Source: Actinotalea solisilvae
GTDB taxonomy: Bacteria > Actinomycetota > Actinomycetes > Actinomycetales > Cellulomonadaceae
Assembly: GCF_016464425.1 (NCBI RefSeq)
Contig: NZ_JADDKQ010000001.1
Location: 434,001 to 498,000, forward strand
DNA length: 64,000 nt
Reading direction: 5' to 3'
A program made the position numbers and the translations under genes. Position 1 is the stretch's first letter. Each line of letters begins with the position of its first letter. Positions 9,279 through 19,338 of this stretch are shown here, piece after piece. Below the pieces are notes generated by a model. That model saw only the letters and a program-made list of their open reading frames with translations, did no database searches and was not told the origin of the DNA.

Positions 9279-10852
9279 CGCGCCGGGCGCAGCCGGGACG
9301 CCAGCTGGACCGCGCGGACCGCCGCGGCCGCCTTGTTGCGGGACTCGGCGTACTCGAGCTCCTCGACGGAGTCCGCGACGATGCCGCCGCCCGCCTGGAC
9401 GCTCGCCCGGCCGTCGCGGATGAGGGCCGTGCGGATCGCGATCGCCATGTCCATGTTGCCGGCGAAGTCGAAGTAGCCGACCGTGCCGCCGTAGATGCCG
9501 CGACGCGCGGGCTCGAGCTCGTCGATGAGGGCGATGGCGCGCGGCTTCGGGGCGCCCGAGAGCGTGCCGGCCGGGAACGTCGCCGTGAGCGCCTGCAGGG
9601 ACGTCGCCCGCTCGCGGAGCCGCCCGACCACGGTCGAGCAGATGTGCATGATGTGGCTGAACCGGCGGACCGCCATGAGCTCGACGACCTCGACGCTCGT
9701 CGGCTCGCACACCTTGACGAGGTCGTTGCGGCTGAGGTCGACGAGCATGATGTGCTCGGCGCGCTCCTTGGGGTCGGCGAGCAGCTCCTCCCCGAGCGCG
9801 GCGTCCTCGGCCGGCGTGGCGCCGCGCGGGCGCGACCCGGCGATGGGGAACGTCACGACCTGGCGGTCGGTCACCTTGACCAGCGTCTCGGGGCTCGAGC
9901 CCACGACGGCGAACGGCGCGCCCGACGCGTCCTGGAGCGCGAAGTAGTACATGTACGGGCTCGGGTTGATGGTCCGCAGCACGCGGTAGACGTCGAGCGG
10001 GTCGGCCGGGCAGTCGAGGTCGAGGCGTTGGGAGATGACGACCTGGAACACCTCGCCCTCGCGGATCGCCTCCTTGCCGGCGCGCACGGCGGCCGTGAAC
10101 TCCGACCGCGGGCTGCGGAACTCGAGCTGCGGCTCGGGCTCGTCGACGAGCACGGCGGGCGCGAGGGGCACCTGGTCGACGAGCTGCGCCTGCATCGCGT
10201 CGAGCCGCGCGACCGCGTCGGCGTGCGCGTCGTCGACGCGCGCGTCCGTGTCGTCGAAGTTGATCGCGTTCGCGACGAGCCACACGGACCCGTCGACGTG
10301 GTCGACGACCGCGAGGTCGCTCGCGAGGCAGAGCGTCAGCTCGGGCACGCCGAGCTCGTCGGGCGCCTTGGCGGGCAGCGTCGGCTCCCAGTGCCGCACG
10401 ACGTCCCAGCCCAGCGCGCCCACCAGGCCGCCCGTGAGGGGCGGCAGGCCGCCGATCGCGGGCGTGCGCAGCGCCTCGAGCGTCTGCGCGAGCACGTCGA
10501 GCACGTCGCCCTCGCGCGGCACCCCCACGGGCACGTCGCCGAGCCACGCGGCCTGCCCGTCGGCGACCGTGAGGGTCGCGCGCGACGCGACGCCGACGAA
10601 GGACCAGCGCGACCACGTCCCGTCCACCTCGGCCGACTCGAGGACGAACGTGCCCGGGCGGCCCTGGGCGAGCGTCCGGTAGAGACTCACGGGCGTGACC
10701 TCGTCCGCGAGGAGCCGGCGCACGACCGGGATGACGCGCCGGTCCCCGGCCAGCTCGCGGAAGAGCGGCAGCTCGGGCCACGTCGTGCCCCAGGGCAGGT
10801 CGCCGACCGCGCGGGCGTGGGCCTCGGGCGCCTCCGCGGGCACGGCGCTCAC
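9275..10852 (-). CDS. trpE: anthranilate synthase component I
   Basis: Converts chorismate and ammonia or glutamine to anthranilate, the first committed tryptophan step; the glutaminase TrpG is not in this window. The 525-residue chorismate-binding enzyme shows [31 protein letters not shown], the metal-binding [36 protein letters not shown] and [13 protein letters not shown] at 10852 overlaps the hisI stop (GTGA). An LES near residue 75 lies where the feedback-binding site is expected, so tryptophan inhibition is likely. Confidence 0.96.
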   Translation of the reverse strand: MSAVPAEAPEAHARAVGDLPWGTTWPELPLFRELAGDRRVIPVVRRLLADEVTPVSLYRTLAQGRPGTFVLESAEVDGTWSRWSFVGVASRATLTVADGQAAWLGDVPVGVPREGDVLDVLAQTLEALRTPAIGGLPPLTGGLVGALGWDVVRHWEPTLPAKAPDELGVPELTLCLASDLAVVDHVDGSVWLVANAINFDDTDARVDDAHADAVARLDAMQAQLVDQVPLAPAVLVDEPEPQLEFRSPRSEFTAAVRAGKEAIREGEVFQVVISQRLDLDCPADPLDVYRVLRTINPSPYMYYFALQDASGAPFAVVGSSPETLVKVTDRQVVTFPIAGSRPRGATPAEDAALGEELLADPKERAEHIMLVDLSRNDLVKVCEPTSVEVVELMAVRRFSHIMHICSTVVGRLRERATSLQALTATFPAGTLSGAPKPRAIALIDELEPARRGIYGGTVGYFDFAGNMDMAIAIRTALIRDGRASVQAGGGIVADSVEELEYAESRNKAAAAVRAVQLASRLRPAR

Positions 10853-11238
10853 CGCGCGCCCTCCGCCGACGACCCGACCACGGCGCCCAGGTCGCCGCCG
10901 GCCTCGAAGCACGTGCGCGCGCCCGTGTGGCAGGCCGCGCCCACCTGCTCGACCTGCACGAGCAGCGCGTCACCGTCGCAGTCGATCGCGACCGACCGCA
11001 CGTGCTGGGCGTGCCCGGACGTGTCCCCCTTGCGCCAGTACTCCTGGCGCGACCGGCTCCAGAAGGTCACGCGGCCGCTCGTCAGCGTGCGGTGCAGCGC
11101 CTCGTCGTCCATCCAGCCGACCATGAGCACCTCGCGTGTCGCGTGCTCCTGCACGACGGCGCACACGAGGCCGTTCGGGTCCCGCGTGAGGCGGGCGGCG
11201 ACGGCGGGGTCGAGGGCGGAGGCAGCGGGTCCGGGCAC
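10849..11238 (-). CDS. hisI: phosphoribosyl-AMP cyclohydrolase
   Basis: Third step of histidine biosynthesis, opening the purine ring of phosphoribosyl-AMP. The 129-residue product has [11 protein letters not shown], the Mg-binding DCDGDALL and the Zn-binding CHTGARTC. Monofunctional, with no HisE domain, as in most actinobacteria. GTG start; a CAGGAT box six bases before it may give a leaderless message. It overlaps trpE by 4 bases, linking histidine and tryptophan synthesis. Confidence 0.95.
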   Translation of the reverse strand: MPGPAASALDPAVAARLTRDPNGLVCAVVQEHATREVLMVGWMDDEALHRTLTSGRVTFWSRSRQEYWRKGDTSGHAQHVRSVAIDCDGDALLVQVEQVGAACHTGARTCFEAGGDLGAVVGSSAEGAR

Positions 11239-11309
11239 CCGCGAATCCTGCCACGCACCGGCCGCCGGACGCCCCGCGCGTCCGTCCGGCCGACGGGCGC
11301 GAGCCGCGC

Positions 11310-13139
11310 TCAGCGTGTCTGGGCGAGCCAGGCCGCGTGCATCGCGGCGTACGGGCCGTCCTGCGCGAGCAGCGCGTCGTGCGGCCCGACCTGGACCACG
11401 CGTCCCTCCTCGACCACGACCACCATGTCCGCCGCCTCGGCGGTCGACAGCCGGTGCGCGATCGTCAGCGTGCTGCGGCCCGCCGTGAGCTGGTCGAGAG
11501 CTCGCGCGATGCGCACCTCGGTCGCGGGGTCCACGGCCGACGTCGCCTCGTCGAGGACGAGCACGTCCGCGCCCGCGAGGTGGGCGCGCGCGAGGGCGAC
11601 GAGCTGGCGCTCGCCCGCCGAGAGGCGCTCGCCGCGCTGGCCCACGTCGCTGTGCACGCCGTCCGGCAGGTCCGCGACCCAGTCGGTGAGGCCGAGCTCG
11701 GCGAACGCGCGCGCGACGGCCGCGTCACGGTCCGGCAGTTCGTCCTCGCGCGCGCCGTACGCCACGTTCTCGGCGATGGTGCCCTCGAAGAGGAAGCCCT
11801 CCTGCGGCACGAGCACGACGCGGTGGCGCAGGTGCTCGAGCGTCAGCTCGCGCAGGTCGACGCCGTCGAGCAGGACCGCCCCGCGCGCGGGGTCCACCAG
11901 GCGCGTGACGAGCTTGGCGAGCGTCGTCTTGCCCGAGCCCGTCGCGCCCACGACGGCGACCTTGGCGCCCGCGGGCAGGTCGAGGTCGACGTCGCGCAGC
12001 ACCGGCGGGCCGCCCGGGTAGGCGAACGTCACGCCGCGCAGCTCCACGCGCGCCGCGCCGCGGGGGGTCGTCCGGCCGCCGCCGACGGGGTCCGCGACCT
12101 CGACCTCGGTGTCGATGACGCCGAGCACGCGCCGCCAGCCCGCGATGGCGTTCTGGAGCTCGTTGAGGATCTCCGTGGCCATCTGCACGGGGCCCGTGAA
12201 GAGCTGGACGAGGAAGAGGAACGCGAGCAGCGCGCCGACCGAGATCTCGCCGTTGACGCCGAGCAGGGTCCCCACGACGACGACCGCGCCGAGCACGGCG
12301 TTCGCGACGAAGGACCCGCTCGAGAAGACGAGCGCGACGCGGACCTGCGCGCGCACCATGGCGTCACGCGTCGCCGCGACCGCCGCGTCGATCCGGCGCT
12401 GCGTCCGGCCGCCGACCCCGTACGCCCGGATGGTCTCGGCGCCGACGACCGCCTCGGAGATCGCGCCGAGCATCGCCCCGACGCGCTCGCGCACGACGCC
12501 GTACGCGGCGCTCACGCGCTTCTGCGCCGGCCGGAGCACGAGGAACAGGGGGACGAAGCACGCCCACACGACGAGCGTGAGCTGCCACGAGTACACGAGC
12601 ATGAGCGCCGTCGCGACGAGGATCTGCAGCACCGAGACGAGCAGCATGATGCCGCCCCACTGCACGAACAGCGAGATCGTGTCGACGTCGGACGTCACGC
12701 GCGAGACGAGGCTGCCGCGGCGCTCGGTCCCCTGGGTCAGCGCCGAGAGGTCGTGCACGTGCCGGAACGCGCGCACGCGCAGCTGGGCCAGGCCGGCCTC
12801 GCTGCTGCGGAACAGCCGGATGTTGACGAGCGCCGAGCACGTCCCGGCGACCACGAGGCACAGGGCCGCGAGGCCCACGAGGACCGCGACCCGGTCCGTC
12901 TGCGGCCCGCCCGGCGCCAGGATCGCCGTGTCCATGGTCTGCTGCACGGCGACGGGCACGACGACGCGCCCCGCGGCCGCGGCGACCGCGAGCGCGGCCG
13001 TGACGCCGAGGCCCTGGACGAGCTGGGGCGAGACCTGCACGCCGCGCCGCAGCGTGGCCATGGCCCCGAGCGCGCTGGTGCGCTCGAGGCGCACGCCCTC
13101 GGCGCCCGGCGCGTCGCGGTCGTCCGTCGCGGCGCTCAC
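11310..13139 (-). CDS. ABC exporter half-transporter, catalytically canonical NBD
   Basis: 609-residue type-IV ABC exporter half: six-segment transmembrane domain (about residues 30-320) then a nucleotide-binding domain with Walker [10 protein letters not shown], Walker [13 protein letters not shown] with the catalytic Glu, and H-loop TIAHRLST. The signature is LSAGE rather than LSGGQ. GTG at 13139 overlaps the partner gene stop as GTGA. It is predicted to form a heterodimer with the product of 13136-15118. Substrate is unknown; lipid or drug export is a family-level guess. Confidence 0.9.
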   Translation of the reverse strand: MSAATDDRDAPGAEGVRLERTSALGAMATLRRGVQVSPQLVQGLGVTAALAVAAAAGRVVVPVAVQQTMDTAILAPGGPQTDRVAVLVGLAALCLVVAGTCSALVNIRLFRSSEAGLAQLRVRAFRHVHDLSALTQGTERRGSLVSRVTSDVDTISLFVQWGGIMLLVSVLQILVATALMLVYSWQLTLVVWACFVPLFLVLRPAQKRVSAAYGVVRERVGAMLGAISEAVVGAETIRAYGVGGRTQRRIDAAVAATRDAMVRAQVRVALVFSSGSFVANAVLGAVVVVGTLLGVNGEISVGALLAFLFLVQLFTGPVQMATEILNELQNAIAGWRRVLGVIDTEVEVADPVGGGRTTPRGAARVELRGVTFAYPGGPPVLRDVDLDLPAGAKVAVVGATGSGKTTLAKLVTRLVDPARGAVLLDGVDLRELTLEHLRHRVVLVPQEGFLFEGTIAENVAYGAREDELPDRDAAVARAFAELGLTDWVADLPDGVHSDVGQRGERLSAGERQLVALARAHLAGADVLVLDEATSAVDPATEVRIARALDQLTAGRSTLTIAHRLSTAEAADMVVVVEEGRVVQVGPHDALLAQDGPYAAMHAAWLAQTR

Positions 13140-15118
13140 TCGGCCACCCCCCGTCCGGCACGTGCGGGCGCGGGCACGTCGTCCTCGGGCATCCCGTCCT
13201 CGGGCAGGTCGTCCTCCGTGAGGTCGTCGTCGGCGCCGCGCTCGGCGGCGCGCCGCTCGGACTCTGCGAGGTAGGCGGTCGCGAGCTCGCGGTAGCCCGG
13301 GTCCCGCTCGAGCAGCTCGGCGTGCGTGCCGCGGTCGGCGACCCGCCCGCCCTCGAGGTGCACGACCTCGTCGGCGAGCAGGACGGACGACATCCGGTAG
13401 GCGACCATGAGGACGGTGGGCACGCCCGGCGCGCCGTCGGCCGCCTCCCCGGCGGCCCCACCCCGCCGCAGGCCGGTGAGGATCGCCTGCTCGACGCGCG
13501 GGTCGACCGCCGACGTCGCGTCGTCGAGCACGAGCAGCCGCGGGCGGCGGACGAGCGCGCGGGCGATGACGAGGCGCTGCCGCTGGCCGCCCGAGAGGTT
13601 GGCGCCGCGCTCGCCGAGCGGCGCGTCGAGCCCGCCGGGCAGCGCGCGGACGACGCCGTCGACGCGGGCCAGGCGCAGCGCGTCCCACACCGCGTCGTCG
13701 TCGGGCGCGTCGGGGTCGTCCGCGTCGGCGAGCGTGACGTTCGAGCGCACCGTGTCCTCGAAGACGAACGCGTGCTGCGGCACGAGCGCGACCTGCGCGG
13801 CGAGGTCGGCGGGCCGGACGTCGCGCAGGTCGACGCCGTCGAGGCGGACCGTGCCGGCGTCGGGGTCGCGCAGCCGCGCGAGGAGCGACACGAGCGTCGT
13901 CTTGCCCGAGCCGGTCACGCCCACGAGGGCGACGGTGCGGCCCGGGGCGAGCTCGAGGTCGACGTCGTGCAGCAGGGGCTGGGGGCCGTCCTCGCCCGGG
14001 ACCAGCACGCCGACGCCCTCGAGCGTGAGGCGCGCCCCGGTCGGGGCGGGCGGCAGCGGGGTCGAGCCGGGCGGCATGGTCACCGGCGCGTCGAGCACGC
14101 GCGCGATGCGGTCGTAGCCCACGAGCCCGCGCGGGAGCTCGCCGAGCACCCAGCCGAACGCCCGCACGGGGACCGCCATGATCGTCAGGAGGTAGGCGGC
14201 CGAGACGACGTCGCCGGTGTCGACGGCGCCCGCCGCGACCCGGGCCGTGCCCACCAGCAGGACGAGCAGGGTCCCGAGGCTGGGCAGGAGCTCGATGACC
14301 GGGTCGAAGACGGCGCGCACGCGCCCGACGTGGATGTTCGCGTCGCGCAGCGTCCGCGTGCGCTCGGCGAACCGCCGCTCCTCGCGGTCCTCGGTGCCGA
14401 GGGACTTGACGAGCAGCGCGGCCTCGAAGCTCTCGTGCGCGACGTCGGCGACCTCGGCGCGCAGCTGCTGCGCGCGGGTCACGGCGGGCGACATCGCGCG
14501 CTGGAAGACGACGTTGGCGAGCACCGCGAGCGGCAGGACGCCGAGGGCGGTGAGCGCGAGCCACCCGTCGACGCGGAGGAGGGCGACCGCGGCGACGCCG
14601 ATCATCACGACCACGCCGAGCGCGAACGGCAGCGGGTTGAACACGCCCGTCGCCGCCTCGACGTCGGAGCTCGCGTTCGACAGGAGCTGGCCCGTGGGGT
14701 GGCGGCGGTGCCACGACATCGGCAGTCGGAGGTACTGGCGCGTGACCGCGCGGCGGTGGTCGGCCTGGATGTCCGCGTAGCCGACGCCCGCGAAGATGCG
14801 CCGGCCGGCGACGGCCAGCGCGAGCGTGAGGGCGACGCCGAGCAGCGCGAGACCCGCGAGCCACACGCGCCCGCGCGCGTCGCCGTCCCCCTCGAGCGCC
14901 GGGACGACGACGCTGTCCGTGACCGCCCCGAGGGCCTGGCTCACGCCGACCATCGCGGCACCGAAGACCGCCGACGTCGAGATGGCGAGGAGGTACGTGC
15001 GCGGCTGGCTCCGGATGCCGCGCACGATGAGCTGCACCGAGCGACGCACGGCACCGCCGGTCAGCTCGGCGCGGCGCGGCGCGTCGGCCGGTACCTCGTT
15101 GGAACGATTCGAGCGCAC
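13136..15118 (-). CDS. ABC exporter half-transporter with degenerate NBD
   Basis: 660-residue ABC exporter half: transmembrane domain (about residues 40-330) and NBD with Walker A GVTGSGKTT and intact signature LSGGQRQR, but Walker B ends LLVLDDATSAVD (catalytic Glu to Asp) and the H-loop is MVAYRMSS (His to Tyr). An acidic tail of about 30 residues (DDDLTEDDLPEDGMPEDD) ends the protein. GTG at 15118 is preceded by GGAAGGA; ATG at 15160 is in frame but lacks a spaced ribosome site. Divergent from 15183 across 64 bases. Confidence 0.88.
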   Translation of the reverse strand: MRSNRSNEVPADAPRRAELTGGAVRRSVQLIVRGIRSQPRTYLLAISTSAVFGAAMVGVSQALGAVTDSVVVPALEGDGDARGRVWLAGLALLGVALTLALAVAGRRIFAGVGYADIQADHRRAVTRQYLRLPMSWHRRHPTGQLLSNASSDVEAATGVFNPLPFALGVVVMIGVAAVALLRVDGWLALTALGVLPLAVLANVVFQRAMSPAVTRAQQLRAEVADVAHESFEAALLVKSLGTEDREERRFAERTRTLRDANIHVGRVRAVFDPVIELLPSLGTLLVLLVGTARVAAGAVDTGDVVSAAYLLTIMAVPVRAFGWVLGELPRGLVGYDRIARVLDAPVTMPPGSTPLPPAPTGARLTLEGVGVLVPGEDGPQPLLHDVDLELAPGRTVALVGVTGSGKTTLVSLLARLRDPDAGTVRLDGVDLRDVRPADLAAQVALVPQHAFVFEDTVRSNVTLADADDPDAPDDDAVWDALRLARVDGVVRALPGGLDAPLGERGANLSGGQRQRLVIARALVRRPRLLVLDDATSAVDPRVEQAILTGLRRGGAAGEAADGAPGVPTVLMVAYRMSSVLLADEVVHLEGGRVADRGTHAELLERDPGYRELATAYLAESERRAAERGADDDLTEDDLPEDGMPEDDVPAPARAGRGVAE

Positions 15119-15182
15119 GCGGACGCAGTCCTTCCCATCTCTCGTCGGGGGATGACCCATCCTCGCATGTGACCATGGACCC

Positions 15183-15824
15183 ATGCCCTGGAACCCCCTG
15201 GAACGCTCCGCGCTCGTCGACGCCCTCACCGAGTCCGGGCCGGGCGCGCCCACCCTGTGCGAGGGCTGGCGCACCGAGCACCTCGCGGCGCACGTCGTGC
15301 TGCGCGAGTCGTCCCTCGTGGCCGCGGGCGCGGCGGTGCCGGCGCTCGCGCCGCGCGCCGAGGCGGCGATCCAGGACCTCGGCCACCGCTCGGCGTCGCC
15401 CGCCAACTACGCGGCGCTCGTGGCGCGGCTCGCGGACGGGCCCCCACGCCGCCACCCGATGCGGTTCGCGGGCGACACGGTGAACCTGCTCGAGCTCTTC
15501 GTCCACACCGAGGACGTCCGGCGCGGCGTCCTGGGCGCCGCGGCGCCGGCGCGGAGCCGATCGACCGAGCACGCCGCGGCGCTGTGGCACCACCTGCGTC
15601 GCATGGCCCGGCTCGCGCACGCCCGCTCCCCCGTCGGCGTCGTGCTCGCCGCACCGCAGGGCGAGGTCCGCGCCGCCCCGGCGCGCGGCCGCGGGGAGGT
15701 CGTGGTGCGGGGCGCGCTCGACGACGTCGTGCTGCACACCTTCGGCCGGCGCGGCGCCGCGCGGGTCGAGGTCGAGGGCGACCCGGCCGCCGTCGCGGCG
15801 TTCACGCGGCGCGACGCCCGCTGA
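15183..15824 (+). CDS. TIGR03085 family metal-binding protein (DinB / maleylpyruvate-isomerase-like)
   Basis: 213-residue protein of the TIGR03085 family: N-terminal four-helix metal-dependent domain (PTLCEGWRTEHLAAHVVLRE, with His residues; NLLELFVHTEDVRRG) and a C-terminal sterol-carrier-like part. Some related proteins use mycothiol as cofactor, consistent with the mshC gene in this window; the reaction here is unknown. ATG start, divergent from the ABC exporter, convergent with hisF (26 bases between stops). Confidence 0.82.
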   Translation: MPWNPLERSALVDALTESGPGAPTLCEGWRTEHLAAHVVLRESSLVAAGAAVPALAPRAEAAIQDLGHRSASPANYAALVARLADGPPRRHPMRFAGDTVNLLELFVHTEDVRRGVLGAAAPARSRSTEHAAALWHHLRRMARLAHARSPVGVVLAAPQGEVRAAPARGRGEVVVRGALDDVVLHTFGRRGAARVEVEGDPAAVAAFTRRDAR

Positions 15825-15857
15825 CGGTACGCCCGCGCGGCGCAGGCGCGTCAGCGG
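15818..15857. terminator. inverted repeat spanning both stop codons of convergent genes
   Basis: CCGCTGACG (15818-15826) and CGTCAGCGG (15849-15857) are perfect 9-base complements. They contain the TGA of the TIGR03085 gene and the TGA of hisF. The 22-base centre is GC-rich. Likely a bidirectional terminator hairpin. Confidence 0.45.
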
Positions 15858-16618
15858 ACCGCGACGCCCGCCTCGCGCAGCGCGGCCTTGACCTCGCCGA
15901 TCGTCAGCGTGCCGAAGTGGAAGACGCTCGCGGCGAGGATCGCGTCGGCACCGGCGAGCGCGGCGTCGACGAAGTGCTGGGCGGTGCCCGCGCCGCCGCT
16001 CGCGATGAGCGGCACGCGCACGCGCGGGCGCACGTCGGCGAACATCTCGAGGTCGAAGCCGGCGGTGGTGCCGTCCGCGTCCATCGAGTTGAGCAGCACC
16101 TCCCCCGCACCGAGCTCGACCGCGCGCACGGCCCACTCGACCGCGTCGATCCCCGTGCCGCGGCGGCCGCCGTGGGTCGTGACCTCGTAGCCCGACGGCG
16201 TCCGGGCGTCCACGGCGCGCCGCGCGTCGACCGAGAGGACGAGCACCTGGCTGCCGAAGCGCTCCGCGATCTCGGAGATGAGCTCGGGGCGGGCGATCGC
16301 AGCGGTGTTGACGCCCACCTTGTCGGCGCCCGCGCGCAGGAGGCGGTCGACGTCGTCGGCCGAGCGCACGCCGCCGCCGACGGTGAGCGGGACGAAGACC
16401 TGCTCCGCGGTGCGCCGGACGACGTCGTACGTGGTCTCGCGGTTGCCCGACGACGCCGAGACGTCGAGGAACGTGATCTCGTCCGCGCCCTCGGCGTCGT
16501 ACCGGCGCGCGAGCTCGACCGGGTCCCCCGCGTCGCGCAGGTCGGCGAAGTTGACGCCCTTGACGACGCGTCCGGCGTCGACGTCGAGGCACGGGACGAC
16601 GCGTACGGCGGGAGCCAT
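15851..16618 (-). CDS. hisF: imidazole glycerol phosphate synthase cyclase subunit
   Basis: Cyclase half of the HisFH complex, forming imidazole glycerol phosphate and AICAR. The 255-residue TIM barrel has catalytic Asp residues in [13 protein letters not shown] and NSMDADGT, plus [15 protein letters not shown] and IASGGAG. ATG at 16618 lies 2 bases after the stop of the FKBP lipoprotein gene, so translation is probably coupled to it. hisH and hisA are not nearby. Confidence 0.95.
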   Translation of the reverse strand: MAPAVRVVPCLDVDAGRVVKGVNFADLRDAGDPVELARRYDAEGADEITFLDVSASSGNRETTYDVVRRTAEQVFVPLTVGGGVRSADDVDRLLRAGADKVGVNTAAIARPELISEIAERFGSQVLVLSVDARRAVDARTPSGYEVTTHGGRRGTGIDAVEWAVRAVELGAGEVLLNSMDADGTTAGFDLEMFADVRPRVRVPLIASGGAGTAQHFVDAALAGADAILAASVFHFGTLTIGEVKAALREAGVAVR

Positions 16619-16620
16619 GC

Positions 16621-17511
16621 TCAGCCCTCCGTCGGGCCGCCGCTGGCGGCGAGGATGTCCACGACGAAGACGAGCGTCTCGGCCGCGAGCTCGTTGTCGG
16701 TGCCGCCGTAGCCCTGGCTCGGCGGGACGACGAGCAGGACCTGGCTGCCGACGGTCTGCTCGACGAGGCCGGCGTCCCAGCCCTCGATGACCGAGCCGAC
16801 GCCGATCGGGAACGGCGCCGGGAGCTTGCCCGGGCCCCAGCTCGAGTCGAACTCCGAGCCGTCCGACCAGCGCACGCCGGTGTACTGGACCGTGATGACC
16901 TGGCCCGGGGCCACCTGGGGCCCGGACCCGCGCAGGAGCGGCTGGACGACCAGGTCGGCCGGCGGCTCGGTCGCGGGGATCGTGATGCTGGGCGCGCCGT
17001 GCTCGCCGAGCTCGACCGTGGGGATGCCCTCGCGCGGGGGGACGGGCTCGCCGTCGGCACGCGTCGGCAGGAGGTCGAAGACGGCCACCGTCGGCGCCGA
17101 CTGGCCCTCGGCGGGCGGGACGAGGTGCAGCACACGCGCACCCACCCGCTGCCCGCGCAGCGCCTCGAAGATGTCGATCCCCAGGGCCTCGGCGGTGAGC
17201 AGGTACGCCTTGGGCTCCCCGCTGTAGGTCTCGCCCACGACGGCCCCGTCGCCGCCCGCCTCGGCGAGGTAGTCCACGAGGATCGGCTGGCCGTCGACGA
17301 GCTCCGGGCCCGTGCCCTCCCAGACGACCTCGACCACGGGCTCGACGACCGTGAGCGGCATCTCGTACTCGAGGTCGGGCATCGCGCCGGGCTCACCGGT
17401 GACGGTGACCTCGGGCGCGGGCTCGGGCTCGGGGGTGCAGGCCGCGGCGCTCAGGGCCGCCGCGGTCGCGACGAGCGCGGCACCCATGCGGGCCAGGGCA
17501 CGACGGCGCAC
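16621..17511 (-). CDS. FKBP-type peptidyl-prolyl isomerase lipoprotein, two FKBP-like domains
   Basis: 296-residue exported protein with a basic Arg-rich start, a hydrophobic segment and a lipobox-like LSAAAC, so probably a lipoprotein. The C-terminal FKBP domain (about 195-290) has [37 protein letters not shown] and [12 protein letters not shown]. An upstream segment (about 75-140: [34 protein letters not shown]) follows the same pattern and looks like a divergent FKBP domain. GTG at 17511 has GAGGAGGG. In many actinobacteria an FKBP gene lies next to pafA. Confidence 0.88.
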   Translation of the reverse strand: MRRRALARMGAALVATAAALSAAACTPEPEPAPEVTVTGEPGAMPDLEYEMPLTVVEPVVEVVWEGTGPELVDGQPILVDYLAEAGGDGAVVGETYSGEPKAYLLTAEALGIDIFEALRGQRVGARVLHLVPPAEGQSAPTVAVFDLLPTRADGEPVPPREGIPTVELGEHGAPSITIPATEPPADLVVQPLLRGSGPQVAPGQVITVQYTGVRWSDGSEFDSSWGPGKLPAPFPIGVGSVIEGWDAGLVEQTVGSQVLLVVPPSQGYGGTDNELAAETLVFVVDILAASGGPTEG

Positions 17512-17620
17512 GGCGATCCCTCCTCTGCACGCGGGCGACCGCCCACGGCGGACCACTGTAACGGCCGCGGGAGCCGGCCCCGCGCGCCCGCCCGGACCGC
17601 CGGGCGTCCGCCCCGACCGC

Positions 17621-17914
17621 TCAGGAGCGGGCGGCGACGACACTCCGGCCCGGGACCTCCGGGGCCACGTCCGGGACGGTCTCCGTGGGGGCGTGCCACC
17701 CGCCCGAGCCGACGCGGCGCCACGCGTGGTCCGGCGCGACCTGCTCCGCGATGACCTGCTTGCGTCGCAGGCCGGCGCAGCGCACGCGCTCGTAGAGCTC
17801 GGGCGAGACGCCGCGGTACTCGTACGCCGCCCAGCGTGTGCGGCTCGGGGTCGCGTAGGTGGCCGTGAGGACGGTGGTCGACGGGTCGTAGGCGAGGGCG
17901 TCCAGCAGGAGCAT
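17621..17914 (-). CDS. small KTSC-like protein of unknown function
   Basis: 97 residues. LAYDPSTTVLTATYATP followed by YEYRGVSPELYERVRCAG resembles the KTSC domain (a short beta-strand unit ending in YxYxxVxxxxYxxl), then a Trp/Arg-rich tail. The assignment is by eye and weak. ATG at 17914 has GGAGG only one base away. It lies 61 bases after pafA and 109 before the FKBP gene; whether it belongs to the pafA transcript cannot be seen. Confidence 0.6.
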   Translation of the reverse strand: MLLLDALAYDPSTTVLTATYATPSRTRWAAYEYRGVSPELYERVRCAGLRRKQVIAEQVAPDHAWRRVGSGGWHAPTETVPDVAPEVPGRSVVAARS

Positions 17915-17975
17915 GCCTCCAGCGTGGCCCGGTCACCGGCCGCGGACCTGGGACCTCTGTCGGGTCCCGGACGTC

Positions 17976-19337
17976 TCAGAGGGTCTCGAGCAGGCGGTCC
18001 ACGCGCTCGTCGACGCTGCGGAACGGGTCCTTGCAGAGCACCGTGCGCTGCGCCTGGTCGTTGAGCTTGAGGTGCACCCAGTCCACGGTGTAGTCGCGGC
18101 GCGCCTCCTGGGCCTTGCGCACGAAGTCCCCGCGCAGCTTGGCGCGCGTGGTCTGCGGCGGGACCGCCGTCGCCTCGAACACGTCGAGGTCGTCCACGAC
18201 CCGCTCGACCATGCCGCGGGCCGCGAGCAGGTTGTACAGGCCGTGCGTGCGCGAGATGTCGTGGTACGCGAGGTCGAGACGCGCGATGCGCGGGTCGTCG
18301 AGCGTGAGCCCGTGCTTGGCCTGGTAGCGCTCGAGGATCCGCAGCTTGATGACCCAGTCGAGCTCGCGCTCGACGAGCGAGAGGTCGCCGCTGCGCAGCG
18401 CGCGCAGCCCCCGCTCCCACAGCTCGAGCGTCTGCTTGATGACGGGCGTGAGCTCGACCGAGGACGCGACGTGGTCCTGGACGCGCGCGAGGAACTCCTC
18501 CTGGATCTCCACCGCCGTCGCCGTCCGCCCGTTCGCCAGCTGCACGGGCTTGGTGCCGGTCACGTCGTGGCTGATCTCGCGGATCGCGCGCATGGGGTTC
18601 TCGAGCGCGATCTCGCGCATCGGGAGGCCCGCCTCGACGAGCCGGAGCACGAGGTCGGTCGCGCCCACCTTGAGCAGCGTCGTCGTCTCGGACATCGACG
18701 AGTCGCCGACGATGACGTGCAGGCGCCGGTACGACTCGGCGTCGGCGTGCGGCTCGTCGCGCGTGTTGATGATCGGCCGCGACCGCGTGGTCGCGCTCGA
18801 GACGGACTCCCAGATGTGGTCGGCGCGCTGCGACAGCGTGTACTGCGCGCCGCGCGACGTCGGCAGGACCTTGCCGGCGCCCGTGAGGACCTGCCGCGTG
18901 ATGAGGAACGGGACGAGGACGTCCGCGAGCCGGCCGAAGTCTCCCTGGCGGCGCACGAGGTAGTTCTCGTGGCAGCCGTAGGAGTTGCCGGCCGAGTCGG
19001 TGTTGTTCTTGAACAGGTGGATCGTGCCCGGCACGCCCTCGTGCTCGAGGCGCTGCTGGGCGTCGACGACGAGGCCCTCGAGGATCCGCTCGCCGCCGCG
19101 GTCGTGCGCGACGAGCTGGCGCACGTCGTCGCACTCCGCCGTCGCGTACTCGGGGTGCGAGCCGACGTCGAGGTACAGCCGCGAGCCGTTGCGCAGGAAG
19201 ACGTTCGACGAGCGGCCCCAGGCCACGACCTTGCGGAACAGGTACCGCGCGACCTCGTCCGCCGAGAGACCGCGCCCGGACTCGACGGCGCAGGTGACGC
19301 CGTACTCCGTCTCGAGCCCGAAGATCCGGCGGTCCAC
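17976..19337 (-). CDS. pafA: Pup--protein ligase PafA
   Basis: Attaches the C-terminal Glu of deamidated Pup to substrate lysines, marking them for the proteasome. The 453-residue carboxylate-amine ligase fold shows FGLETEYGV at the N-terminus (nucleotide/Mg-binding Glu), [19 protein letters not shown] with the catalytic Asp, [19 protein letters not shown] and [15 protein letters not shown] at 19337, one base after the prcA stop, matches the compact operon. Confidence 0.96.
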   Translation of the reverse strand: MDRRIFGLETEYGVTCAVESGRGLSADEVARYLFRKVVAWGRSSNVFLRNGSRLYLDVGSHPEYATAECDDVRQLVAHDRGGERILEGLVVDAQQRLEHEGVPGTIHLFKNNTDSAGNSYGCHENYLVRRQGDFGRLADVLVPFLITRQVLTGAGKVLPTSRGAQYTLSQRADHIWESVSSATTRSRPIINTRDEPHADAESYRRLHVIVGDSSMSETTTLLKVGATDLVLRLVEAGLPMREIALENPMRAIREISHDVTGTKPVQLANGRTATAVEIQEEFLARVQDHVASSVELTPVIKQTLELWERGLRALRSGDLSLVERELDWVIKLRILERYQAKHGLTLDDPRIARLDLAYHDISRTHGLYNLLAARGMVERVVDDLDVFEATAVPPQTTRAKLRGDFVRKAQEARRDYTVDWVHLKLNDQAQRTVLCKDPFRSVDERVDRLLETL

Positions 19338-19338
19338 G

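Noticed and set aside
8676-10973. 765-codon minus-strand frame covering trpE
   Set aside because: Only the last 200 codons after the trpE stop are the real membrane protein; the rest is trpE in a wrong frame.
11310-17396. 2028-codon continuous minus-strand frame
   Set aside because: A GC-rich open frame running through hisF and the first ABC gene out of phase; only the part below 13139 is coding.
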